Shown piece by piece: positions 1-21,721 of a stretch of 64,000 bases of DNA; the stretch's first letter is position 1, and each line of letters starts with the position of its first letter. Source of the stretch: Amoebidium appalachense (Eukaryota > Ichthyosporea); the NCBI GenBank assembly GCA_963693365.1, contig CAVNZM010000009.1, positions 2,914,001 through 2,978,000 on the forward strand. Direction: 5' to 3'. The notes below the pieces were generated by a model that made no database searches, was not told the DNA's origin, and saw nothing but the letters and a program-made list of their open reading frames with translations. Position numbers and translations under genes: made by a program.

Positions 1-614
1 TGGAGGCACAGAGACCAGTCTCAGGTATGGGGGGATTTTGCTCGGTATATCCCCTCATGGTTATATCACGTACACGGAGGTCGGGTGATAATTGTATATT
101 AAGGGCTTCCTTCCGCTCTGTACTACCATACAAACCAAGAATTTAGTTGGGTACCCCGTTTTTTTTTTTTTTCTTGTTTTTTTCTTTCTTTTTTTCTCTC
201 TATCTCTCTCTCTCCTTTTAATTATGGAATATGTAGGAAGTGCGACCACGACCCCATTATTCTCTCTTTCCAGCTAATGCTTATCATTTCTCGTTTTCTC
301 GTTGTTCTTTTTTTCCAGCTCACGCTTGTCGTTTCTAATTATCTTATTCTTCTTTTTCTCCTGTCACCTACAGGACTGGCCAACGGACACTTGCCGGCAT
401 GCTGCAAGATGGTTACAATAGCGTAATTCGGTACTATCTCAACAATTTCAAGGATGGGTACAGGCAGGTTAGTGAGCAAAAAACGAGAAAATGTCGAGAT
501 CTACGACCGTGGTTTATCATGTAGCCCCAAATCTTGACATGTCGAGTCGTGTTGATAGCAAATATCAACAGTGGCGCAAAAAATGAAGGGGGGATGGGGA
601 AGGAAGGTGTGTGT

Positions 615-682
<68 letters not shown>

Positions 683-902
683 GGTACACTCATTCGACTA
701 GATACTTTTCGAAGCCCCCCCCCCCCCCCCTCCAACCCCCCCCCCCCCCCCATATACTTACTTAAGCCCCCCCCCCCCCCCCCCCCCCTCACCCCTCAGG
801 ATGCCATTGATCTAGTACTTAACCGCTACCAAGTTTCTCCCCACGTCCCATCCCCCTTTACACCATCTCTCGTACAACAACGGTTACGACTGGTAAGAAC
901 CC

Positions 903-933
<31 letters not shown>

Positions 934-1450
934 AAAAAAAAAAAAGAAAGAAAGAAAAAAAAAAAAGGGGGGGGGGGGGGGGGGGGGGGAAGAAAAAACA
1001 CCACGTGGCGATATGCTTCACATGACCACCTCACCCTAAGCCACTCACCCACCTTTCTCTCCCACCCCCACGTTTTTTAAATTTAATTTTTTTTATTTTT
1101 TTATTTTAATACTGATCTGTTGGTTATCTGTTTGTGGACCCAATAATACTGATCTGTTGGTTATCTCTTTGTGGACCCAACCGAAAGAAGGAAAACAAGT
1201 GCATGGGTCATGGAGCAATAAAATACTCGCCGAACACCCCGGGGTGGTGGTGGTGGTGTTGGTGGTGGTGGTTAGGGGAGGGGAGGGGGAGGGGGGGGGG
1301 GGGGGGGGAGAAGGGAGAGGGGGAGCTGGATTGGGGTGGAAGGGGAGGGGGGAGGGGGGGGGGGGGGAAGAAAGGGGGGTCGGGGGTTTTCTTGGAGGGG
1401 GGGGAGGGGGGGGGATATGGCTGATACTATGCATCCCCCCCCCCCCCCCC

Positions 1451-1488
<38 letters not shown>

Positions 1489-2120
1489 ATCCCACCCCTC
1501 TCCCAGATACCGTTGGCCTGTTTGGTGTTGACGGCATTGGGGTTGCTGCTGCTCATAATGCCCTTTGGTACACAGCCCCCCCCCCCCCCCCCCCCCCCCC
1601 CCTTTTTTTTTTGTTGACATTGTATTATTGTTATTTTCTAGCCCGGCTGGCTTTCTTGTTACCCGCCCTGTCAGAGCACACAGGCCACCGCAAACACACG
1701 TGAACAAGCATACGAGGCCGGGTCGTGTAAATTCCTACCTTTTTAATTTTTAGTTTTTATAAATAATTAAAAACTTTTTTTTTTGTGCACATATGGTGTC
1801 TGCTGTGTCTGTGTGGTGGACACAAATAGTGTCCTGGATGGTGAGTGGCAGGATATCAAAAAAAAAAAAAATTTCCCCTTTTCCCCCCCCAGATTTTGCC
1901 AGGAGTGTCCAGTTGATGTATCTGTGTTGCGAATGTATGGGCGTTATTCAAATGATCAATTGAAGTGTGAGGGTGTGTGATAGTCTAAAGGGCCAAAGGC
2001 TTGCCGTTTGTTTGTCCGTTGTGGTGGTGGTGGCTAAGTAAGTGGGTGGATTAAATTATTTTTTGTTTTATTTTTTGTTTTATTTTTATTTATTTGTTTA
2101 TTTTATTTATTTATTCATTT

Positions 2121-2151
<31 letters not shown>

Positions 2152-2214
2152 GGGGGGAGGGGGGCTGCGGGTGATCTGATGATGCACATTTGTTGATGAT
2201 GCACATTCGTTTTT

Positions 2215-2249
<35 letters not shown>

Positions 2250-2497
2250 TATATATATCCGGCGTGCACGTGTACCCCATTGCCTTTTGTCCTTTTTTCT
2301 AATAGTTCGACCTTTTTTTATTCTGGGGTTTTTCTTTCACAGGTGATCTATGGGACCGTGCATACTATTCAACCCTGTTTTTCCTGGTGGGATTTGTGCT
2401 GTACCGAGTCACCCTACACCTCGGCCCCCAGATTGTCGACAAACCCCGATTGGCTGAAAACAGCGCAATCCCTGCAGAACTGAAGAAGCTCTACTGA
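1..2497 (+). CDS. SACM1L: SAC1-type phosphoinositide phosphatase, C-terminal exons only
   Basis: SAC1 is an ER/Golgi membrane phosphatase that dephosphorylates PI4P. Five exons fit in phase: 1-24, 374-467, 800-892, 1507-1567 and 2343-2497 (stop TGA at 2495). The first two join to read [13 protein letters not shown] and then [19 protein letters not shown], matching the conserved family segment just after the catalytic domain (human TGKRTHLG..GWNSMIRYYKNNFSDGFRQ). Exon 3 begins [12 protein letters not shown], like human DSIDLFLGNYSV. Exons 4 and 5 encode two hydrophobic segments, the C-terminal membrane hairpin, then a short tail with DKPRLAE, like human DAPRL. The catalytic CX5R loop lies upstream of the window. 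Introns 3 and 4 begin with poly-C a few bases after the donor. The family assignment is firm; absence of a further small exon between 1567 and 2343 is inferred from phase only. Confidence 0.9.
1108..1181 (+). repeat. 37-bp tandem duplication in a SAC1 intron
   Basis: Two near-identical copies beginning AATACTGATCTGTTGGTTAT, one starting at 1108 and one at 1145. They differ at one base in the middle. The repeat lies between SAC1 exons 3 and 4 and does not overlap an exon. Confidence 0.85.
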
Positions 2498-2732
2498 AAT
2501 TTTCCAAAAATCATTGTGAGATTTACATAATCGAATGAATTTATGCCTTGGCACGAAGGGAGAAAACAACAACAAGAACTATGATTTTCTTGATTTCTTG
2601 AGGGTTTGGATAAACAATGAATTATTCACGTAGGTAGGTGCGTTGCAGGTGTTTTAGGAAAAAAAGAATATGGCAATATTGAGTATGGAGTGCAAGTGCT
2701 TGATAATATATTAATACTAAATTGTATATTGT

Positions 2733-2738
<6 letters not shown>

Positions 2739-2793
<55 letters not shown>
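2739..2793. repeat. (TA)n microsatellite
   Basis: About 27 uninterrupted TA dinucleotides, self-complementary and able to form a cruciform, 240 bp past the SAC1 stop. Confidence 0.95.
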
Positions 2794-2794
<1 letters not shown>

Positions 2795-3085
2795 CGAAGT
2801 GAAATACTATATGCAAGAAAGAGATTTTGCATTTTTGCGCTTGTGTTTGAAAAATGCATGTAGGCAAACATACACACACACGGCACACACACGCATGCAT
2901 ACACAAATGCGCCATTTTCCTACTTTTTTTTATGGTTTTATGAAAATATAATGTGGCGGTGTGATGCCCTAAAAACCGAACTCAACGTTTGTGTAGACTT
3001 CACTTTCTCTGTCGTGGACAGAGCACATGTTAAAAAAAATAATAAAAGCCGCTTGGCTTGTGATAGACCTGTGCAGGATAACTGC

Positions 3086-3130
<45 letters not shown>

Positions 3131-3275
3131 AAAAAAAAAAAAACGCCGGGAGGGGAACTCTGACAGCAAGAAGTAGGGAGTTATATTGTTCGATTCTGGA
3201 GCAGATATTGTGATGTTTGTTGTCGGATTGTACCTGTACATGTGAGGTGGTGGTTTGTGGTGTGGGTGGGTGGAG

Positions 3276-3331
<56 letters not shown>

Positions 3332-3375
3332 CGGGGGGGAGAATGGTTCTTCATCGAGCAGACTATCATTTTTTT

Positions 3376-3480
3376 TGTAGGGTGGCTGTAATTCGATTAG
3401 CCAAATATAGATATTTGGGCGGGAAGTTTTGGTGCGCAAAAAAGAGGCTTTTTTTGAAATTTTATATAAAAAATGGTAGA
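3376..3480 (-). repeat. Dispersed repeat, copy A (inverted relative to 45095-45195)
   Basis: The reverse complement of this stretch contains TTTGCGCACCAAAACTTCCC followed by GCC, AAAT and an ATATTTGGCTAATCG block. The + strand at about 45125-45195 has CTGCGCACCAAAAATTCCCG then CCATATCTGGCTTATCG. Order and spacing are conserved with roughly 70-75% identity by eye, so the two are old copies of one interspersed element of unknown type. Confidence 0.55.
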
Positions 3481-3978
3481 AATATTGTGTCCTGGATGCA
3501 AACTGGCCTGGATGGTATGCATAGAATGCTTCGTTCGTAAGTGTAAGAGACAGATGATATGTATTGGGTATGCAGTTGGATAGTGTCTCCCAACCATGAT
3601 ATGATGTCGTCAGGAAAATTGCCTGCAATGGTGAAAAAGTTTCATCGCATTGCGTCATCAAATGTTCACACAAACAGTTAGGCGTGCAAACCATATCACC
3701 AGGGAGGGGGGGGGGGGGGGGGGGAGGTTAGGCGTGTGGTGGCAAGGTTAGGAAAGGATATTAGCCGGATCCGAGGGAAATTTACTTAAGTGAATACTAT
3801 AGCCTACCTATGCAATGTATTCGTTGTCTTTGAAGAAGATCTGATAGATCTAAACCCTCTATGTGAGCTGCAGTAGATTGAAATAGGGCAAGGCACAGGG
3901 TTTTGGAAGGAGAAGAAGGAGGAGGGTGGTGTGTGTGTGGTTGTGTGTGGGGCGGGGCGGGGCGGGGCGGCGGGAAGA

Positions 3979-4009
<31 letters not shown>

Positions 4010-4499
4010 AGGGGGATCGAGGGGAGGGGAGGGGGGAGAGGGGAAGGATGAGAGGGTAGCTTTGGGGCCTGGACTTGTGGGTTGGGTTGTGTTCGAATGA
4101 CTTGTTGCACTTTTCTTTTTCGGTAGCGGTGGCAATAGACTGTGATATGTTTTGACTCGTCGTCTCAATTTATTCATCTATGTTCCTAATTTTTGTGCAC
4201 ACAGTGCACCAATATCTTACACATTTACACCTGTACAAAGGGATAGGGCTCGGAGCATCCGTGGATGCTTTTCATATTTTTTCATTCATTCACCTATCTT
4301 GTCTTTCCACTACCTTCTATTGGTACACTTAGAGAGAACGAATTCATACCTACTTTTGTTGCACACATTATCAGTCATCAGTTTCAGAAAATAGTGCACG
4401 AGTGGGTGCTTCAGTTAAAAGAAGCAGCGGCCCGACACGTTAAGGCTACAACTACATTTGCGTGGTCAATCGTTAGAGAAACGCTTTCACTCCACATCT

Positions 4500-4931
4500 T
4501 TACACCGAGATACCCTGCGCATGGACTTTGGAAGCGCTGACCGTTGGTGTAGCAAGAAAAGTGGCCTTAGCCACCCCGACCACAAATTCCACTGCCTGCA
4601 CGTTCCCATTTCCACTTCCTGCACACTCAACCATCTCGATTTCTTCCTCATCATCCTCGTACTCAATCACACGTTCATCATCGTCAACATCGGTACGTAG
4701 AGTGTAATCACGCAGGGAACTCGTGAATGGCTGCCTGATCTTGGGTTCGCTCTCCCTCCTCAGAATACCCACGTTCGGGGAAGAGGGGCGTGGAGGTGTC
4801 CCCTTTCTAACTCGTGCATTTTCGCCTGGTAGAGCGAAAATGTCCATCGTTGGTACCATGCGGAGCTCGGCTACGCGCGTGGGCTTGTTGGAAAGCTGAC
4901 GGATAAGCCTGTTGGCAATGGGTTGACGCAT
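4500..4931 (-). CDS. Uncharacterised intronless acidic protein, 143 aa
   Basis: A single open frame runs from ATG (CAT at 4929-4931) to TAA at 4500. The N-terminal half is basic (MRQPIANRLIRQLSNKPTRV). The middle is Ser/Pro/Arg-rich, and residues about 93-110 form an acidic patch (TDVDDDERVIEYEDDEEEIE). No signal peptide, membrane segment or known domain is visible. It looks real for three reasons: non-repetitive composition, a TATA box on the same strand about 105 bp upstream, and no overlap with simple repeats. An upstream out-of-frame ATG in the leader could be a short uORF. Function is unknown; charge segregation would suit a nuclear or chromatin-interacting protein, but that is only a guess. 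Confidence 0.55.
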   Translation of the reverse strand: MRQPIANRLIRQLSNKPTRVAELRMVPTMDIFALPGENARVRKGTPPRPSSPNVGILRRESEPKIRQPFTSSLRDYTLRTDVDDDERVIEYEDDEEEIEMVECAGSGNGNVQAVEFVVGVAKATFLATPTVSASKVHAQGISV

Positions 4932-5035
4932 GTTTACGTTTAGTCCGTAAGGACATAAATGGGGTTTAGGTAAGTTTTGTTGGTGGTGGTGTTGTACGAT
5001 ACAACTTGAACGAGGCGAAAAGTTTGACAATCCGG

Positions 5036-5045
5036 CTTTATATAT
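5036..5045 (-). promoter_or_regulatory. TATA box of the acidic ORF
   Basis: TATATAAAG on the minus strand. A start site about 30 bp downstream would leave a leader of about 75 nt before the ATG at 4931. Confidence 0.5.
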
Positions 5046-5526
5046 CGGGAGGTGGCATTCCCGAGTGCTCCGCGGGGGATCTGCTTCTTCACTCGCGCAC
5101 TCTTGATAAATAATGTGATTTTAAGCTTTTTAAAATGTTAAATTTCTTTTAATACCCCTGTTCGCAAATCAGCAATGCAAACTAATAATGGCGTTATCAG
5201 CCAGGATATTGTGATATTGCCGCAAGCAAATGCGTATCAGCCTGCACTGAGGACGCAAAGCTTTCAAATGGTGTCAGCGGCATTGATCTTGGTTACGCTG
5301 GTTACGGTCGTTCGAAACAAATCTATTTGTTACAGCCTCCGATAAAGACGGAAAAATATCGTAACTATATCTTTTTGCTCTTTTTTTGCCCCCCGTAGGA
5401 TCTACGAGTGGCCTTCATCAGTTCTCGGATGTTCACACTGATGAGCACATGGAATGGCAGTGGAATGGATGCTGCGATTTGATGCCTATTTCTGATTGGT
5501 TTATGCGTCATCACATCCGTCACAAC

Positions 5527-5534
5527 TGACGTCA
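5527..5534. promoter_or_regulatory. Consensus CRE palindrome TGACGTCA
   Basis: A full palindromic cAMP-response element. CRE-like half sites (GCGTCATCA, CCGTCACA) lie in the preceding 25 bp. The target gene is not clear. Confidence 0.4.
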
Positions 5535-6000
5535 CTTGGCAACTTGAAGTTGTGAGCTCATGGACATGTAAGCAATGCAAAGGTGCCGAAAGAAATAAGA
5601 CGGAAAAAAAAAAAGCACGGCCAAAAAAAAGATATATGTTGCATATTTTATAGCTAATATTGTTGAAATATCGACCAATATGCGTACGAACTATTCAGTT
5701 CGTAGCGCGCGTCCTGGTACGTACGTGCATGGTACACTAATATGTGAATACCCGCCATGGTGCATCTCGATCGACGTGCACTGCAGTACCGCAAAACCTA
5801 TAGCAGACTGAAAAAAATTCCAGAACAAATTCAGTTGTAACCACTTCCCTCATATTCATATAAATAAACAACAAGCCTAGCCCCCTGAGTCACACAAACA
5901 CACCAGAGCTCCGATGAACTTCGTCGGGTGTCTTAGGGTGGTCGCGGTCCGCGGACTGGCGGCATTGGCCTCACCGTCGCATTCCACAGGGTGAAGATTT

Positions 6001-6060
6001 AGCCAATCAGAACTCCTACAATTTGAGCGATTTCCTATTGGCTCTTCTTTTACCCAATCA
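6001..6060. promoter_or_regulatory. CCAAT-box cluster
   Basis: Three CCAAT/ATTGG motifs within 60 bp: AGCCAATCAG, CTATTGGCTC and ACCCAATCAT. Such spacing is typical of NF-Y-bound promoters. No downstream gene was identified. Confidence 0.35.
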
Positions 6061-6789
6061 TATGTCTTTGCGGGAGATGCATAGCACCGCCCAGCAGGCG
6101 ACACGTTGCGTGCACAGAGTTCGCTTCCAACAACAGTGGGCGGTAACGGAGACCATACGTTTGACACAGCTATCTTGAAGGGTGGCTGGCTGTGTTGAGA
6201 GGAAGAACATACACAAAGTTACGTTATGACTTCACGCGCACATCCGCGATAGCAGAGTGAAGTAGGGTGGGTTGCTGGGGTGGATCTTTGTGCCTATGAC
6301 AACCGGGACTGGCAGACACAATCGACTCCACAGAAACCATGCATGATGCATCTTTGTGGCCGCGTGGCTGATATGACCAAGTGATCATATCAATATATAT
6401 CATATGCTGGCTCCTCCAGGATGTGGCCCGGCCCCTGACATGAAGCCAACTTTAAAAGATTCAATGACATATGCACATGTACCTCAACATTCTGTCACGG
6501 CGTCGCAAGTCAACCACACCGGTGGATGAATCAGATTCCAAATTGCATGCATGGGCAAGAATCATTGTCTGGCCGTGGTGTACGTATGCGTCACTGGGCA
6601 CTCATATGCATAATTTGCAGCTGCAGACATCGATATCTGATAATCTGTGTAGTTGTACATGTGTCACCCTACATACGGTGATGACTCACAGTGCAATACG
6701 CACCATGCACATCATGGGTGATGGTGCTAGTTGCAATTAGGGCCGCCAGGAAGGAGGAGGAGATCTTTCGGAGCCAACCGGTCGGCAAC

Positions 6790-6822
<33 letters not shown>

Positions 6823-6949
6823 CACACACACACACACACCCCCACCCAAGGAGGAGGAGACCTTTCGGAACCAACCGGTCGGCAAACACCCCCCCCCCCC
6901 CCACCCTTACCCCCACCCCACCCCCCCAAACAGTTCCCTCCTCCCTCCC

Positions 6950-6988
<39 letters not shown>

Positions 6989-7207
6989 CACACACACAAA
7001 CACACAACCACCACCTGGTGTACCACCACCACCACCACCACGATGGCCACGTGCCAGTCTGCAGCTGGCACACACACAACGCGTGTTCATTGATCATTGA
7101 CAATCCGTTAGGGATTGAGGAGGAAAGGGGTGGATGGTGTCTCTGATGGATGGATGGATCATCGGGGTGGCTGGTGGCCGTGTGGTGGTGCTGGTGGTTG
7201 GTTGGTT

Positions 7208-7240
<33 letters not shown>

Positions 7241-7962
7241 GGGTACGAGTGGGGACGGGAAACGCGGATAGATAGAGAACAAACGGTGCAGCACACGTAC
7301 ATACTTAATACGCAATTTTTCTTTGAAATTCGTCACTTTCATTTTCATATTCTTGATTTATTATGTACATACGATTTCTGCGCAACATGGGGTGCTGGTA
7401 GTGAAAACTTGAGCCGAATCAATATCAATTACTAGTACCGCCCGCGGTGGTTTCAAACGAGCGTACCATACAATACAACGGCGGTGTAATCACTGTACTG
7501 AAAATCAATACGGTACAGGCAAACGTGTGCAATCATGCATGGGTTTTCTGTTAACGCGTGCCATCGAGTGTGCCTACACGTGTACCCACTAGACTGTGTG
7601 TGTGTCGTGTGTGTAACTCGTGTGTCATGGCGTGTGTGTGTGCGTGGGCGTGTGTGTGTCGTGCATGTGTGTGTGACATCTTCTGTGTGTGTGTGTGTGT
7701 GTGTGTGTGTCGTGCATGTGTGTGTGGTGTGTGTTTGTGTGTGTGTGTGTGTGTGTGTCACGGTGTGCCATGTGTGTGTATGAGTGACTGTGTGTGTGTG
7801 TGTGGGACGTGCGCACATGCTCTGTAACAGCTGTGAGTGGAGTTTTTTTTTTGCAAACACCAATTTACAACCTCCTCCACCCTCCCCCCCCCCCCCCCCC
7901 CCCCCCGGGGGGCAAAAGCACTACGTATACCGATAATTTGTGTGTGTGTGGTGTGTGTGTGT

Positions 7963-8026
<64 letters not shown>

Positions 8027-8157
8027 GGATATTTCGGTGAGAAGAAACGAACAAAACTAAATCTAAAAATCTCTCTTGACGGCCACATCAGACTTTCCAA
8101 CGAAGCACTACTATCATCTGCCAAACAAAGAAAGTAAAGAGCTCGTACATTCCGTCC

Positions 8158-8432
8158 ACTTTTTTCTTTTTACATACTCAAAAATCACATCAGAATGATA
8201 CAGAAAGTACACCCAAATCACACACACCACCCTTCACCAGGGAGGCAAAAAAAAAAAAAAAAAAAAAAAAAAAACTTCACTACCACGGTGGCTCAGTACT
8301 TTTTTCTTTTTACATACTCAAAAATCACATCAGAATGATACAGAAAGTACACCCAAATCACACACACCACCCTTCACCAGGGAGGCAAAAAAAAAAAAAA
8401 AAAAAAAAAAAAAACTTCACTACCACGGTGGC

Positions 8433-8437
<5 letters not shown>
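8158..8437. repeat. Exact 140-bp tandem duplication at the UBFD1 stop codon
   Basis: 8158-8297 and 8298-8437 are identical by eye, including a 28-A run in each. The second copy contains the UBFD1 stop codon and the start of its 3' UTR; the first lies wholly in the 3' UTR. Confidence 0.9.
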
Positions 8438-18432
<9,995 letters not shown>

Positions 18433-20080
18433 CTTAATCCCTATTGGAAATGAATTAGTTCCTTTTAGATTCCCCACCAATTTGTCTACGAAGCCTGGTG
18501 GTGTTGCATTTAAACTGCCTTTTTTAACGAATATTACAGCCACGGAAGGGAAAAGGTAACAGCACCGTGTCAATGTAATGTCAATGTAAAAGTAACAGCA
18601 GGATCCGTCCGCACAAAGAAACAAAAGGAAAGACAATGCTGGTGCTCCTATACGCCACGGGCAAAGTTTATACCTAGAGGCAACAGCCGCAGCGACAGGA
18701 GGGTGGGTGGGTGGGTTTGGGAGGGAAGGGGGGGGGGGGTGAGAGGAGCAAAAAGCCTACAGAAAGCGATGTCAATCGTTGGATGATGAGTGCAGCAGAG
18801 AGCAACCTTTGTCAGCAACCTAGGAAACATAGGAGCAACCATCCCAAGAAAAGACAACTGAAGGGAAGAGCTTATAACAAACAACCAAAGAGGAGTGGCA
18901 GGGGGAAAGCTATGCATTGACGAGCAATATCACAAGGGGACCTCGAGGCTATAGACAAAACGGAAGTTGAAACGTGTCCTTGGAAGAGGGTACCTGAACC
19001 GTGAAAACTGAGGAGGCAAAAAAAAAGAAAAAACGCAGCAGAGTGGACTCACCGAATAGTAGTGTCGATGCTCAACTTTGCTTGAGCCTTTCCTTCAGTC
19101 TTCTAAAGGGAAGGTAACAACATTAAACAATGTTTCTGAGCTTCTAGAACTTCGCACCGTGGTAAAGCCTTGGTTCAAGTTCTTCACCATAGCCTATTTT
19201 TTCCCGGACAGCAGAGCTGTTCGAAAATTCAGATGATCGTCGGCGTAACAAGTATGACTCGCACACATCCAATAAGAACCCTTCAAGAAGTAACTACGGT
19301 TTTCAGATTAGCCTACGGTTTACTATTCGTTTTTGTAAAAAGGAAAGGTGTCACAGAATTGAAAGGTTGTGTCTGAGGCTCAGCCTCTCAGGGCCGAAAT
19401 GAAAAGTTCAGGCTTGTCAAGACCTCCTTGAGAGAGCAGACAAAAGTGGCTCAAGCACAAAAACGTATGCCGCTTATTACTGGCCCAAAATTCATTTTAG
19501 GTTTTAAAGTCCATAAAAGCGACAAGCATCACTCTTAATTCGTTTAGGTTTAGAGCGAGGTCACACATGCGATGAACCGAAAATTCCCTTGTTGTGCAAC
19601 AGTATCCGGAGTCACGTTGTCGCAGAAAATTCCTTCCGAGGTTGTTCTCCCTTCAAGGCTTTCTTTCTTTTCTTTCTTTCCCCTCCCATATTTTCTGTTT
19701 TCGTCCTAGCGCCACCGTTGATAAAGGTTGCGCACCGATTTATGCGTGCTTGTCGAAATTTGTTACACTTTATATATGAGCATTCAAGACCCTTATTTGT
19801 AGTGCATTTAGACTGGTCACTGATCCTTTTACAGCTTCACGTCTCGTGAGGATGTCAGATGCAGTTGGTGCACAGAATATAAAAAACAAACCTAAGCTTG
19901 AGCATTTATTACTCTCATATAGCTATGCAGTGACAGTAACATACGTGTACATTTGCCCATGTCATGTTTCAAATCTCGTAGAGTGCTTCAGCCGTACTCA
20001 GCGAGCTTTTTTAGTATTACAACCTTGTGCTGCTACTGTGGGACAGCATGGCACATCACCTACTTACGGTTACTTGTCTC
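18433..20080. other. Intergenic between UBFD1 and the RING gene
   Basis: Mostly unique sequence with no recognised gene. One spliceable candidate exon on the minus strand (19053-19102) is listed separately. The distal part, up to 20080, probably includes the RING gene 3' UTR. Confidence 0.5.
19053..19102 (-). CDS. Candidate orphan exon, minus strand
   Basis: A pyrimidine-rich acceptor CCCTTTAG precedes 50 nt reading KTEGKAQAKLSIDTTI plus two bases, followed by a strong donor GTGAGTCC. The other two frames are closed. A possible next exon after GCCTCCTCAG (near 18999) continues in phase with FHGSGTLFQGHVS and stays open until TAA near 18874. No family is recognised and no start exon was found, so it could be a small gene, an alternative 3' part of the RING transcript, or chance. 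Confidence 0.25.
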
Positions 20081-21721
20081 CTAGAATGTAGAATAAACCC
20101 TAACCATCGATTCAACACGTGCACGACAAATAGGACAACACCTTTCACCCTTCTTGGTGATCAGTCCAGCACATCTTTGGCAAAGCGCCAAATGCCCACA
20201 CGGCACAAGCACCGTATCGATAGGCTTATCGTAACACACTGTGCAATCACCCACTTGCGTTCTTAACGCATGTTGATTCTCTGCAATCACATATGAAGTT
20301 TCTCCTTCACGTTTCATCTTAGCACGAGCAGATTCTGAAGCACACACTTCTTCCTCGTCTTCTTCAGGGCATAATCTACAATCAGTTGGATAGGGCGAGT
20401 GCGGACAATGCCATGTGGTTGGGTCAGACTCCACAACGGTGCTCGTTGGCTTTGTTACTACCTTAACGCGTGCTGGCTCGTGAGTGGCTGGATGTTTGCT
20501 CTTCTTTTTATCCTTTTTGTTATTTGTGGAGGATGTGGCTGTTGCGAGGTCCGATGCTCTCTGCAAGGGAGGCAAATGTTTTGTGAGCCACAGGTACTGA
20601 AGTGGGAAAACAAACCAACCTTTAAAGACGTCAACAGTGAGATTCCCAAGAAGCCTAGGCCCAAAGTCTTCCGTAAAACAGGCTTTTCGTTTACAAGCTC
20701 AGTAATCTAAACGGAGATTCACACTCCCCTTCCTCCCCTCCCCCCCCCCCCCCCCCCCCACACACACACACCCTTCCCCCCCCCCCCCCCCCCCGTCCCC
20801 CCCCCCCTCCGGCGCCCCAAATTACCTTCTTTAAAACAGTAGGCTATTCGTTTACCAGTTGATCTACGTGCAGCTTCCTCACGAACGCAGGCCTTCCCCC
20901 CCCCCCCCCCCCCGGCCCCCTTCTCCCCCGCCTCCCCCTTCCCCCCCCCCCTCTCCCCCCCCCCTCCCCCCTTCCCTCCCCCCCCCCCGGGCACCTCACA
21001 CACACACACATGCAGCCACGAAATACACCACCTAAAGACTTGGGGGAAGGGGGAGGGGGGGGGGGGGGGGGGGGGGGCTAGAACAGGCTGTATTGCAGAA
21101 AGTTAGTCTTAAACTCACCTCATTGCACACATGGCAGTAGTGTTGGTGCCGTGTGCCGCTGGTAACAAACCCTTTCCCGTCAACATAGACCGAATATTTG
21201 TTCGCTTGGGGGCGGCTATCTGCGCAGATGCAACACACACCAGTATCCGTTGCGCATTTGTGTGCACAGCTCACTATTTTGGTGTAAGGTTTTGCCTCGG
21301 AGACAAAGACGGACGAAGAAGTTGTAACGTCGCAGCTGTCGAGCTTCACATCGACGTTGAGACCGGTGAAATTTAGCTGGATGTTGGAACCGTTAACGCG
21401 AATGCTGGGGATGAAGTCTCCTGATGCCTGATCATGCTTCCCATCAGAAGGGCCATTATAAACGCAACCAGAAGGGTTCTTGCATCTTTGACAGAAATCA
21501 AACGCAGACAATTCCTCTTCTTTGTGTGCTTCGTCGAGATAAGTCAGGTAGCAGATGCAACAGATGCGTTCGTCACCAACCAAGTCACGCATCCGGTGGC
21601 ATGTTGAAATCTCGTGTGTGCATTTTGGCTTGGGAGATTTATAAACGTTGCCCTCGCTATTGTGCTTGTGGTCGTGCTTTCCATCCTTATTTTTAACGAG
21701 TCTCTTGAAAAAACGAAGCAT
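20081..21721 (-). CDS. C3HC4 RING-finger protein with N-terminal Cys-rich modules (360 aa, 2 exons)
   Basis: Exons 21119-21721 (201 codons, donor GTGAGT) and 20081-20560 (acceptor CTTGCAG, stop TAG) join in phase 0. The C terminus is a canonical C3HC4 RING: CTVC, then VPCGH, LCQRC and CCPIC, ending MVRVYSTF. This is the form seen at the C terminus of IAP-like E3 ligases, so ubiquitin ligase activity is likely. The N-terminal exon has two further Cys clusters, CCICYLTY..CQRCKNPSGC (residues about 53-89) and CAHKCATDTGVCCICAD..HYCHVCN (about 155-200). Their CCIC plus distal CxxC pattern suggests degenerate zinc modules. No BIR, membrane segment or signal peptide is seen. A lysine-rich, disordered linker starts exon 2. 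The exact family is not recognised. Confidence 0.75.

Larger units (their letters stand above)
2498..4499. other. Intergenic: SAC1 3' flank to the acidic ORF
   Basis: No gene is recognised. It holds a (TA)n tract (2739-2793), a C-then-A homopolymer block (3087-3143), a G run (3279-3331), a dispersed repeat copy (about 3376-3480) and a G-rich low-complexity block (3915-4050). Open frames here are repeat translations. Confidence 0.6.
5046..8157. other. Intergenic: no gene recognised, promoter-like motifs
   Basis: No ORF with a protein family signature. 5480-6180 is unique sequence with CRE and CCAAT motifs and could be a promoter or enhancer. 6790-7020 holds two copies of a GGAGGAGGAGA-CTTTCGGA-CCAACCGGTCGGCAA motif (about 6754 and 6849), each followed by poly-C. 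From 7560 to 8020 there is (GT)n with G and C runs. Confidence 0.5.

Noticed and set aside
5877-6167. 96-codon minus-strand open frame
   Set aside because: It lacks an ATG start and splice sites, and has no family signal; the stretch looks more like promoter sequence with CCAAT boxes.
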